NCBI GenBank assembly: GCA_963971405.1
Contig: OZ020490.1
Span: 22,407,464-22,471,463 of the forward strand
DNA from: Psococerastis gibbosa
Taxonomy: Eukaryota; Arthropoda; Insecta; Psocodea; Psocidae
DNA: 64,000 nt
Direction: 5' to 3'
The translations under genes and the position numbers were made by a program. This document shows positions 54,727-63,713 of the stretch, piece after piece (the stretch's first letter is position 1; every line of letters begins with the position of its first letter). The notes under the pieces are model-generated. The model saw nothing but the letters and a program-made list of their open reading frames with translations, was not told where the DNA came from and searched no databases.

Positions 54727-54840
54727 AGGGAGGTTCATCTACCTATTGAGATGGCAACCAATGTTCGACTTTCGGAAAATTTCTTCACAACTTTTCATTT
54801 CATGACCCCCTGAGCCTAAAACCACCCTCCGTTCAAAATG
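54727..54840. repeat. Family L repeat, copy 1
   Basis: The block TAGGGAGGTTCATCTACCTA, TTGAGATGGCAACCAATG, TTTCATGACCCCCTGAGCC is repeated with about 93% identity at 56570-56675. Its nature is unknown. Confidence 0.7.
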
Positions 54841-54962
54841 CATACTTTTTTGTTTTGGCTGTTGCTTACGCTTGAGCATGGTCTGAGCAGAAACCGGGCG
54901 TGTTTTGATAATTTTATGACGTCAAACTTTACTAAATTATTTTTATTCACTTAATTTTTGAA

Positions 54963-55019
54963 GCGACTTCGGTGGCAAGGTGGTAGCGTGCTTGTACTTG
55001 TGCGAGCATCCACACACCT
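54963..55019 (+). repeat. SINE-G fragment (5' part)
   Basis: GCGACTTCGGTGGCAAGGTG, GTAGCGTGCTTGTACTTGTG, CGAGCATC. It is cut where the truncated family A copy A13 begins. Confidence 0.7.
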
Positions 55020-55025
55020 TGCACA

Positions 55026-55826
55026 CCTTTACACGTTTTGAGGTCCCAGGAACCCAAAAAAGTGGTTTTTACGAAATGTCTGTCTGTCTGTCTGTCGTTC
55101 TGTCTGTCTGTCTTTCTGTCTGTCTGTGCGTCGATTTCCGGGCAAACTACTCAGTCGATCTTGATGAAATTCGGCATGTAGGTTCACAAAAATCATACCT
55201 CGGTTCAATTTTTTTCATTTGGGGCTAACTTAATTTGGGGGGGTTTTATTCTCAAAAAACTCCAAAAAAACGTCTAAAAAAATTATTTCTCAAAAACGGC
55301 TCCAACGATTTCTTTTAAATTCACATATATTGTAGTCGTTATTAATACTAACAAAATGCGGGGGGTCACTTGCCCCTTGATAGGTTGCTTCTGGGGGTAA
55401 AAAAATAAAAATAACTTAATTTTAATGAAAAATGACTAAAAAATAATTTTTCTGCGAAACCTTTCTCTCGATAGATTCTACCTTCAGGCATGTTTCAGGT
55501 GTTAAATTGAGTAACGAGACCGGACAGGTTGCTTTCCCAGAAAAGCATTTGGTTTCGTAAAAAAAAATGTTTTTTTGAAAAAAATGATAGAATTTCACGC
55601 TCAAATGCATTGCGTGCCCTGCCAGTATTGCTGTGTGGTAATGTGTTGGTCTGACCTATCTAGAATTTACCTCACCTCCAGTGACGTCAGGTGGACAACC
55701 CTTCTCCCCTCGAGGTATGGGAAATTTAACCATAGGAAAATTATTTACCATGTAATTACTCATTTATCTCTATCTACTAATTTTGATAAATTGGAAAGCA
55801 TGTTCGAGTAAACTCGGACCGGTTCT
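55026..55826 (+). repeat. Family A repeat, copy A13, hairpin end missing
   Basis: Starts inside the element at TTACACGTTTTGAGGTCCCA, has a (TCTG)n run at about 55078-55128, carries TGACGTCA at 55682-55689, and ends CGAGTAAACTCGGACCGGTTCT. It joins directly to a SINE-G fragment at its left side. Confidence 0.88.
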
Positions 55827-55850
55827 TTTAATTATTATTATTTTTTAAAA

Positions 55851-55975
55851 AGGTTAAATCGCGTACAAACAATTTAATAAATGTATCCGATATGTACATG
55901 TGTCGAGTTGCGACACGTATCTGACCGCAAGGTGAGTAGATGCTCGCACAAGTACAAGCACGCTATTTTGCAATG
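55851..55975 (-). repeat. SINE-G copy
   Basis: Reverse text GCGTACAAACAATTTAATAA, GTGTCGAGTTGCGACACGTA, GCTCGCACAAGTACAAGCAC, GCTATTTTGC. The GACCTCTTCAGTCGCC block is deleted. Confidence 0.68.
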
Positions 55976-56567
55976 GAACAATTCTACCAATTATGGCCCC
56001 TATGCTAATACACAAATAGGAAAGCATATATGTATATACGGGTACACTCGTACCAATTCGTTGATTGGTTTTTCTTATATCAATTCTTCCAAATGGCATT
56101 TGAGCCTACTTTCACTGTTTTTGTGACAAAATGGATGTTCCCTAACCCTCTAAGATTCGCCACAGGAACCAAAACGACGATACACAGTACAATTAAGTAA
56201 TTTTCCCAATGTCACTCGTCTCAATTTTATATACTTAACGCGACCAAGCCACGGACAACTGGTATTAAATTAAGATGAACAGAATAGTATCGTCCTATAT
56301 TTCAACTGTCACATTATACAAAAAATCGCATAAAAAATTGACCGACAAAATCATCTCATAATTTGTAACCTTGTCCACGAGCAAAACTTGGCGCATGAAA
56401 AAAACGACATAAATCTCAATACTTTTAACTTTTTAGACCAACCTGTTCTTAGTTGGGCGTTGTCAATTGCTTGCAAGGCATCGCCGACGGTAGGTATCTG
56501 GTAGGTATAGCTAATAGTTTTATTTCAGTTCCTTACTTTCGATAATCTTCTAACTCTAATCATTTTA
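55976..56567. other. Stretch without recognised gene
   Basis: No feature recognised. Confidence 0.4.
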
Positions 56568-56569
56568 GG

Positions 56570-56675
56570 GAGATTCATCTACCTATTGAGATGGCGACCA
56601 ATGTTCGACTTTCGGAAAATTTCTTCACAACATTTCATTTCATGACCCCCTGAACCCAAAACCAACCTCCGTTCA
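56570..56675. repeat. Family L repeat, copy 2
   Basis: TAGGGAGATTCATCTACCTA, TTGAGATGGCGACCAATG, TTTCATGACCCCCTGAACC match 54727-54840 in the same orientation. It lies directly upstream of a LINE relic, so it could be LINE-linked. Confidence 0.7.
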
Positions 56676-56689
56676 TAATTTTATAAAAA

Positions 56690-57330
56690 TATACCGTATA
56701 CATGTAACCATCGACGGTGCTGCAATAAAGAGTGTAAAATGCTTTTCATACCTTGGCAGCAAAATAACACAAGAAGGAAAAATATCCCAGGAAATATCCA
56801 GCCGAATACATTTAGCCAGACTAGCTTTTAACATAAAGTCAGAGTTATTCGAATCTAACATCGACTTGGATATAAGGAAAAGACTTCTCAAAACTCTAGT
56901 GTGGAGTGTGCTCCTGTACGGAAAAGAAACACGGTGCATTTACGAACATGACAAAAATAAACTGGAGACCTTTAAGTTGTGGTGCTACAGAAGAATCTTG
57001 AAAATCCCACGGAGGGACCACATAACCAACGAAGAAGTGCTCCTTAGAATAAACGAAAAAAGAACAATTATGGCCACCATTTTAACTAGAAGAGGCAAAT
57101 GGATGGGGCATATTTTGAGACATGAAGGGCTCCTCAAGAACATCATTGAGGGTATGGTTGAAGGCACCAACTCAAGAGGACGACAGGGGAAGGAGTACCT
57201 AGAGGATGTCATGAAGGTCCTAGGGTAAGACACCTACAAAGGACTGAAAAGGACATCACAAAACAGACAAGAGTGGAGGAGAAGAACACAACTATCGCTG
57301 CAAACCAATCCCTAGATTGCAACTCGAAGT
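56690..57330 (+). pseudogene. LINE reverse transcriptase C-terminal half, with premature stop
   Basis: Open from about 56702: VTIDGAAIKSVKCFSYLGSK, then the thumb and connection region IRKRLLKTLVWSVLLYGKET, WCYRRILKIPRRDHITNEE, KWMGHILRHEGLLKNIIEGM, GRQGKEYLEDVMKVLG. At 57226-57228 a TAA stands where the sister copy at 62600 has TGC, cutting off about 30 residues (DTYKGLKR..., ending TNP). The ATG at 56866 is internal. The upstream catalytic palm is missing, so this is a 5'-truncated dead copy. L-Y-G-x-E-T and G-H-I-L-R are standard LINE ORF2 landmarks. Confidence 0.83.
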
Positions 57331-57910
57331 TGTATGTACATATATATCTATACATTCATATCGTATGTATATCGATTTTAGGAAACACTCTACCTTCCGT
57401 AAACATTATCCGATCTTGATGAAACTTGGCACAAAAAATGATTACATAAATGTCTTGATCGAGTTCGTTAACCAGCTAGATACACTATTTAGTTACAAGA
57501 TGGCGGCCGATTTAAACCTTATATAATTCATATCTCAGTTAATATTGGTCGCAGAAGAATGAAAGCCCTTATTATAAATCTACGATAATGGTAATCAACA
57601 CTTTTTACGAAAAATCAACGATGTCAAGGTGACGTCCGGTCAAAGTGAAAATAATTTGATAAGTAAAAGTTCATAGTCGTCATTGTTTGGAACACAAGAG
57701 TGTTTTGTGTGTTGATATTGTGGTCGGGAAAATAATGAAGTATTTTTTATTTTTTATTACATACATAGAGTGTAGGTAGCGTAGAGGAAAATCAGGGTCT
57801 GCGGAATCTCCCTACACCTGATCGGCCAGAGCCGAAAGGGATTTTTAATAGCCTAGACATTTGCAGGCGTATAGCAACAACGGAAAATAATAAGTTACCC
57901 GAAAAATTAT
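57331..57910. other. Stretch without recognised gene
   Basis: No gene recognised. GGGATTCTCAAATGGTGG at 57920, and CCCCCTGGGGGCA after it, resemble one end of another hAT MITE type (CAGTGGTTCTCAA), but no second end was found. Confidence 0.35.
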
Positions 57911-58012
57911 TTAAACCCGGGATTCTCAAATGGTGGGGCATGGCCCCCTGGGGGCACAAGTCTATATTATATAGTATATAACACTGACAGTAAATTAACT
58001 CGTTATATAATC

Positions 58013-58133
58013 GAAATTAGACGATATAGAAAAAAAAATGGACTTGGCGGGATTCGAACCCACGATCTACGCCTAACTAGAGCATCGTCTCAACCGCCAA
58101 GTCCAGTTTTTTCTTAGTATATCCTCTAATTTC
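58013..58133 (-). repeat. Palindromic repeat carrying a tRNA-like core, copy O2
   Basis: The outer arms GAAATTAGACGATATAGAAA and (complement) GAAATTAGAGGATATACTAA are inverted repeats. They merge into AAAAACTGGACTTGGCGG arms and enclose the tRNA-like core. A second, partial copy is at 28766-28845. No target duplication was found. Confidence 0.72.
58039..58104 (-). tRNA. tRNA-like sequence (not a canonical tRNA)
   Basis: On the minus strand the acceptor stem GGACTTG/CAAGTCC pairs 7 of 7 and is followed by a discriminator A. The T arm GTGGG-TTCGAAT-CCCGC has the correct 5-bp stem and 7-base loop. An anticodon-type arm ATGCT-CTAGTTA-GGCGT could present AGT. However, only 12 bases separate the acceptor and anticodon stems, so no normal D arm can form. 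I read it as a tRNA-derived relic inside a foldback repeat, not an expressed tRNA gene. Confidence 0.45.
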
Positions 58134-58336
58134 AGTAGGACCCCATAGATTTCGGATATTATTTATTTTGTTTCCGTATAATTTGTAGGCCATTCGCAAA
58201 ATGGTATGCGTCGTTGAAGTCAACCTACACCGGTTACAAGCGATAATGGACAAGCTGATACAAGTTTACCATTGACGCAATGAAACAGGCGAAAGCATGG
58301 CTTAACCAAATACAGATATGAGTCATATATAACGAC

Positions 58337-58542
58337 ATTTTTTGTTTTATTACTTAGCCAACCTAGCGGAGTTAGGGCTAAAAAGCCCTCCCTTATACTC
58401 AACTAAAAAAAAAAACGGGGAACGCCTACTTTGAAAGCCCTCCGAAGCTTAGCCCAAAAATTCAGAAAGCGTGGGCCTCGAACCAACAACCTTTCGGGTG
58501 AAAGTCAGAGTCCGTACCACTACTCTACATATCCTGATTTGC
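58337..58542 (-). repeat. tRNA-derived SINE-D, full-length copy
   Basis: Reverse orientation: TTACTTAGCCAACCTAGCGG, ...GGGCCTCGAACCAACAACCT (B box), TTCGGGTGAAAGTCAGAGTC, GTACCACTACTCTACAT (A box side). An A run replaces part of the body near 58405. Confidence 0.83.
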
Positions 58543-58565
58543 AGTTCCAACTGCACTCTTTCCTT

Positions 58566-58700
58566 GGGCAGCTATTCCACATGTCAACATTCCGTCATTT
58601 GTGCATCAATAATTGATGAGGTGACAGTAAAGAGTAAGATGAGAGTAACGAATAAATCTCATTAATTATTTTAAAAAAATTGACAAGTGGAATGGCCGCC
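58566..58700. mobile_element. GGCGC-type palindromic MITE, copy N6
   Basis: The left GGGCAGCTATTCCACATGTC and right (complement) GGCGGCCATTCCACTTGTCA arms share ATTCCGTCATTTGTGCATCA and ATAATTGATGAGGTGA with N1. An inner inverted pair, ATCTCATTAATTATT, is present. Confidence 0.72.
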
Positions 58701-59028
58701 TTCAGGGACATAGCCAATATCGTGGAATTTGTATGGCAAGAAACGTACGCTACATATATAGTACAAACTGTAGACTGTCACTGTCAGGAATGGGTGGTCC
58801 GACTGCATTTGAATTAGGTTCGTGAGATTCAAGAACTTATTAGACTACCTGACTGGTCGCTTTCAGTTAATGATAAAATAATTGAAGGCTTGTGACTTCA
58901 GTAGTGCATAACCAGAGAAGTCAATTTAAATTTAGTACATATACTCAAACTGTGGATAAGTTTCACAAAAAGCAAGTTTGACACCTTGGCTAAAACCGGG
59001 CCTGCTCAAGAGAGCGATCTACTTTAAC
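58701..59028. other. Stretch without recognised gene
   Basis: No feature recognised. Confidence 0.4.
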
Positions 59029-59970
59029 AGTGTACAGCCCGTAGGAAATTGGCAGGCCGAAATTTAATACTTTTCATTTTTTATTTTTTAACTGAGCATG
59101 TTATTACAGATTCGGCTCATCAAAGTTGTAGAAGACTACTTCATGCATCATATTATAAGATATTTTTAATTTTCGAAATTGTAATTTTTTCAGAAACATG
59201 CAAATATTTTAGAAACAATAACTTTTCACGCATTATCGATTTTATAAAAAAAAAATACAATTTCGAAAATTAAAATTATCTTATAATATGATGCATGAAG
59301 TAGTCTTCTACAACTTTGATGAGCCACATCTTTAATAACATACTTAGTTAATTAAAGAACCGGTCCGAGTTTACTCGAACATGCTTTCCAATTTATCAAC
59401 ATTGGTAGATAGAGAATATGAGTAATTTCATGGTAAATAATTTTCCAGTCGTTAAATTTCATTTTCATTTTTCATTAAAATTTTGTTATTTTTATTTTTT
59501 TTACCTCCAGAAGCAATGTATCAAGGGGCAAGCGACCTCCCGCATTTTGTCAACATCAATAACGACTACAATATATGAGAATTTAAAAGAAATCGTTGGG
59601 GCCGTTTTTGAGAAATAATGTTTTTAGGCGTTTTTTTTGGAGTTTTTTGAGAATAAAACCCCCCCAAATTGAATTGGCCCAAAATAAAAAAAAATGGTCT
59701 CGAGGTATGATTTTTGCGAACCTACATGCTGAATTTCATCAAATACTACCGAATAGTTTGCCCGGAAATCGACGAACAGACAGACAGAGCGACAGACATT
59801 TCGTAAAAACCACTTTTTTGGGTTCCTGGGACCTGAAAACGTGTAAATCAGTTGAAATCTCGGAATCGAAAATTTCGACCATCACGAAGCTTTCCTTATA
59901 CTACGTATAAATTGGAAAGTAATTAAAAGTATTAAATTTCGGGCTGCCACTTTCCGACGGGCTGTACACT
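59029..59970. mobile_element. Palindromic family B element, copy B2, interrupted by family A
   Basis: The left arm AGTGTACAGCCCGTAGGAAA and the right arm (complement) AGTGTACAGCCCGTCGGAAA are inverted repeats, as in 5073-5456, with the same loop-flanking TTACAATTTCGAAAATTAAAA-type text. The right arm is split at AATTAA by family A copy A14 (59356-59920). Without that insert it would be about 370 bp. Confidence 0.85.
59356..59920 (-). repeat. Family A repeat, copy A14, internally deleted, inside palindrome B2
   Basis: Both element ends are present (AGAACCGGTCCGAG and TAAATTGGAAAGT), but about 270 bp between the GGTAAATAATTTTCC block and CATTTTTCATTAAAATTT is deleted. AATTAA occurs exactly on both sides (59350-59355, 59921-59926). 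This is the clearest evidence for the true ends of family A. Confidence 0.88.
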
Positions 59971-60170
59971 CTTAAGCGCGGATTCTTAAATTTAATATAC
60001 TAAATCCCAGACGCTAAATAATTTTTGTACATGGCAATAACAAGATGTCGAAACCGGTCGTGTTTGTCAATTTTAATTATAACATTTTGTGTTTATTTTA
60101 TGGGCAATGAGGCAAAATTGGCACCCCAATTTATATGGAACACGGGTATAAATATAAGCTTTCTCTAAGA

Positions 60171-60488
60171 CAGGGGTTCCCAAAACATTTTGCCCGTAGA
60201 CCACTAGATTGTTCTACGATTTTCCTTGGACCATCATGGCTGTGACAGGAAAATCGTCAAATTCTAGGACCAAGATCAAGTAGTTTGTGCGTACAATTAT
60301 GCTACGTGCTAATATTTGATTAAATGTTTAGGACTGGTTTCGGTTGGATTTTATAGTTCAGTGCCAATACTTCAAATTTCCAATATATCAGCAGTTGTTT
60401 TATTTTCTTATTTCTTAAATATAGTCCGTGGACCACCGGATATCTGTGGACCACTGGTGGGCCATGGACCACAATTTGGGAACCCCTG
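60171..60488. mobile_element. hAT MITE with CAGGGGTTCCCAA ends
   Basis: The left end CAGGGGTTCCCAAAAC and inverted right end CAGGGGTTCCCAAATTG are TIRs. The perfect 8-bp duplication CTCTAAGA lies at 60163-60170 and 60489-60496. Internal TGGACCAC(T/C) phrases recur near both ends. Sister of 15787-16089. Confidence 0.9.
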
Positions 60489-60499
60489 CTCTAAGAGAT

Positions 60500-60970
60500 G
60501 GTCTCTAAGCAATTTAGGGAAGTTAGTAGCATTTCTCGCCGCACTCAGTTCATTCGGGAGTTTTTTACGGTAGGCGAATCCTTGCAGTATAGGATCCAGT
60601 CACTCACATTTGGTTGTGCGTGGTGCTGGCCTTACCTTTGCCTCGTGCTGTAGGTGTGGGTGTCCGCATTTCGTTTGAATTTCCCCCTCACCTCAGGCTT
60701 TAAGATATGTAAATTTCATCTATGTAAAGACTTGGGGCTGTCATGATGTTTAATGTTATGATGTGAGAGCGACAACTGTCACGAGGCCCCAGTTTTAGCA
60801 AGTAGCGGACTCTCCTCTTTTCGGAGCCTGAGTACAGCGTCCATATTAGCCCAGGCCAATATGCTGTAATTTATATGGCTCATTACAAGTGAGTGGTAGG
60901 CCTGTAGAGTAACCTCCGGAGAACACACAGAGCTACGCTTTTTTAATAACTCAGCCACATTTCACACATA
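60500..60970 (-). pseudogene. LINE reverse transcriptase thumb-region relic
   Basis: On the minus strand, from about 60965 down, one frame reads VAELLKKRSSVCSPEVTLQA, then YHSLVMSHINYSILAWANMD, then AVLRLRKEESPLLAK. Y-x-S-L-x-x-S-H-I-x-Y-x-I-x-x-W-A-N, followed by a basic R-L-x-K segment, is the usual LINE ORF2 thumb. A stop follows near 60785, and the rest to 60500 has no clear frame. Clade not determined. Confidence 0.65.
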
Positions 60971-61170
60971 GAGTACACAAGACATATTATAAGATATAAG
61001 AATATATATATATATTATAAGATATTACAAGATATATTATACTGCCTGACAAGCAATTAAAAGCCGTAAAATATATAGCTTGCATCAAAACTGAATTTGA
61101 ATAAAGAGAATGTTTCATGGTAACCAGGATTTCTGGTGGGGGGGGGGGGGTATAGGTAGAGTTCTTAATG
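60971..61170. other. AT microsatellite and G run
   Basis: An imperfect ATATATAAGATAT repeat lies at 60985-61035 and a G run at 61138-61150. No gene. Confidence 0.5.
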
Positions 61171-61178
61171 GGACGCTG

Positions 61179-61441
61179 CAAGACCGTATTTACGGGGGAG
61201 ATCCAGGGGTCCGGACCCCCCCCCCCCCGTAGTGAAAAATTCCACCATCCACAAAGTATTTTCGTATACTTTCATTCTTTGTCAGTCCCTTCAAAAGGTC
61301 GTTTTTTAATTAATAAAAAATAAATTTGCTCTGTTCTTTCTATTCTATTTCTACTTGTAGTATTTACCAAAATTCAGTTTTGCTTCTAGCTTCCCCCCCC
61401 CCCCCCGTCACCCCCGTCGGAAATCTATAGCTACGGCCACG
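61179..61441. mobile_element. hAT MITE (CAAGACCGTATTTACGG ends)
   Basis: The left end CAAGACCGTATTTACGGG and inverted right end CGTGGCCGTAGCTATAGA are TIRs. The perfect 8-bp duplication GGACGCTG lies at 61171-61178 and 61442-61449. C runs lie at 61218-61227 and 61393-61406. Related to 18309 and 46673 by the GGCCGTAGC motif. Confidence 0.88.
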
Positions 61442-61454
61442 GGACGCTGTCTGT

Positions 61455-61640
61455 AACCTACACCAACTCAAGAGAACGACAGAGGAAGGAGTACCTAGAG
61501 GAAGTCATGAAGAACCTATAGGGTGCGACACTTATAAAAGACTAAAAAGGACCGCACAAAACAGACAAGAGTGGAGGAGAAAATACAACATTCGCTGAAA
61601 ACCAATCCATAGATTGCAAACTCGAGATGAAGAACCTACA
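61455..61640 (+). pseudogene. LINE ORF2 extreme C-terminus, frameshifted
   Basis: TNSRERQRKEYLEEVMKNL and then, after a 2-base difference (CCTATAGGG against CCTAGGG), the GCGACACTTATAAAAGACT continuation match the copies at 56690 and 62600. It ends AACCAATCCATAG near the ATTGCAAACTC tail. Confidence 0.75.
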
Positions 61641-62599
61641 TGTTAATCTAACACATAAGTAAATCACAAAGGCTGTACTACCAGTACTCTCTCTGCGTGC
61701 ACACGCCTGGTAAGCTATGGGAAATTTTTTAATTCAACAGCAGGCCTACCATAGACCTTCTGATGTTGTACCCATACTTAAGGAAAAACGGTATAATTAT
61801 TATTTTAATTGCTACGCAGAGGCAGTAAATGCTGCATACATCATTATAATTGTTTTTAATTTAATATATAGGAAGAAAAAAGTAGGCATTCATACCGGTA
61901 ATTAATTGATTGTTATCAATACATTTTACACTATTTTACACTGCATACAAACGAAGTCATTTGTGACGTCATTTCAGTTTGTATAATTTCATATACTTTA
62001 CGTACCAAGTGTACTCTTCGATAAACATTCATAATTGTGTGTAACATATACATCTTCTACTGGTCAGTTCATACGGATATTGTTATTAATAAGTTTTTTA
62101 TGAACGAGCGATCAGCCAGCACCAAGGGCGGATTCAGATGGGTTCAAATGGGTTTACACTAGAAAGAAATAAACTAGAAGATGAATTGTTAATATGCTAT
62201 CACCTAATAAACTGTATAAATCTGTAGCGGGACGAAGTAAATTGTAAAAAGCCTTCCCATTTCGTATATATAATAATTACGTGCAGGGGTGACAAAGTAA
62301 TTTCGGTACCTGCAGAGGAATATTCGAGGAGGGGCATATGTTCGAGTAGATCTCACTTTTAGATTTGCATTTAGGCGCCGATCGTCATAGCATACATAAC
62401 TGGGTCCTTATGCTTCGTGTAAGTTTTAAATTAGTCGTTCTTCATGTGTTTATGCGAATATTTTAAATGAAAAAGCAAGACATTTTGAAAAAGCTAGATA
62501 GAATCTTCCAAATCTGCTGAGTACCATTGGAAATGTATGTAGTAAACTTACTTTCACATCGCCCATCATCTCGAATTCTTCAGATTCAATACATATGAT
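61641..62599. other. Stretch without recognised gene
   Basis: No gene recognised. AAGGGCGGATTCAGATGGG at 62125 matches the end of the hAT MITE at 63399, but no partner end was found nearby; possibly a solo MITE end. Confidence 0.4.
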
Positions 62600-62935
62600 C
62601 ATAACCACATAACCAACGAAAAAGTGCTCCATAGAATAAACGAGAAAAGAGCTATTATGGCCACCATTTCAACAAGAAGAGTCGCCATGGATGGGGCATA
62701 TTTTGAGACATGAAGGGCTCCTCATGAACATCATTGAGGGTATGGTTGAAGGCACCAACTCAGGAGGACGACAGAGGAAGGAGTACCTAGAGGATGTCAT
62801 GAAGGACCTAGGGTGCGACACCTATAAAGGACTGAAAAGGGCCGCACAAAACAGACAAGAGTGGAGGAGAAAAATACAACATTCGCTGAAAACCAATCCC
62901 TAGATTGCAATTCAAGAAGAAGAGGATCATAACTA
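62600..62935 (+). pseudogene. LINE ORF2 C-terminus, frameshifted
   Basis: HITNEKVLHRINEKRAIMAT, a frameshift near 62684 (AGAGTCGCCATGG against AGAGGCAAATGG), then MGHILRHEGLLMNIIEGMVE, GRQRKEYLEDVMKDLGCDTY, and the end KIQHSLKTNP and TAG at 62901-62903. It keeps the full C-terminus that the copy at 56690 has lost. An AAGAAGAAG-type tail follows. Confidence 0.82.
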
Positions 62936-63390
62936 ATCCGGGCTCGTATGTTTAGTTACGACGTCATAAGTTTAATTAGCCACCTAATGAATAGCTTATG
63001 GCTCAGCTCAGCAATTAACACATTGGCAGCTCTTTTCTTTTAAAGACACCCTGTACGTCCGGCCCGATTCATTTACTTTGCTACAGTCGAGTGTCCGTAC
63101 TCGTGATCGTCAAGGTCTCGAAATGCGACTCACACAGCCTATGATGGGTAATAAATTGACCAATTAGCTATGCGTAACGTCACACATGGACAAAATGTCG
63201 GCGATTGCTGGTTTCTCGTACGTTATTGCATGTCCAAGGGTTATAATTAAAAGTATGGGGCAGAGTTTATCCCTAAACCGCAATCATTGTAAGACAGTTT
63301 TTCCGCGTAAGACCAAGCACGCATGTTTCTGCAGTTCTGTAGGAGAAAAAGTGTGCATCTGTTTGTTGGGAACTGGGGGAGGGGGGGGGG
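62936..63390. other. Stretch without recognised gene; part of a diverged duplication
   Basis: The block TTTTTCCGCGTAAGACCAAG and GCATGTTTCTGCAGTTCT (63297-63350) recurs near 63644-63695 with about 85% identity. The two blocks lie on either side of the MITE at 63399. No gene seen. Confidence 0.45.
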
Positions 63391-63398
63391 AGTAGACA

Positions 63399-63584
63399 CA
63401 AGGGCGGATTTTGCCTCCAATTTAGGGGGGCTCAGCGGTCAGGTTCAGTGGAATATAACATTAAGAAACATAATTATTTTTTTATTTTTAATTCCAACTG
63501 TAAACCCATTGCTATCTAGTCTAAGTTAATTTATTTTGGGGGGGGGGGGTTGGACCTTCTGACCCCCCTTAAAATCCGCCCTTG
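63399..63584. mobile_element. hAT MITE with CAAGGGCGGATTTT ends
   Basis: The ends CAAGGGCGGATTTTGCC and (inverted) CAAGGGCGGATTTTAAGG are TIRs. AGTAGACA (63391-63398) and GGTAGACA (63585-63592) form an 8-bp duplication with one mismatch. A G run near the right end. Confidence 0.86.
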
Positions 63585-63713
63585 GGTAGACATGCTTACA
63601 ATCTCGTTGAAAAATGGGATTGGGTTATTAATTGAAGTAGGTTTTCCGCGTAAGAGCAAGCATGCATGTTTCTTCAGTTCTCAAGGAGAAAAGACTACTT
63701 ATCGTATTATGTG

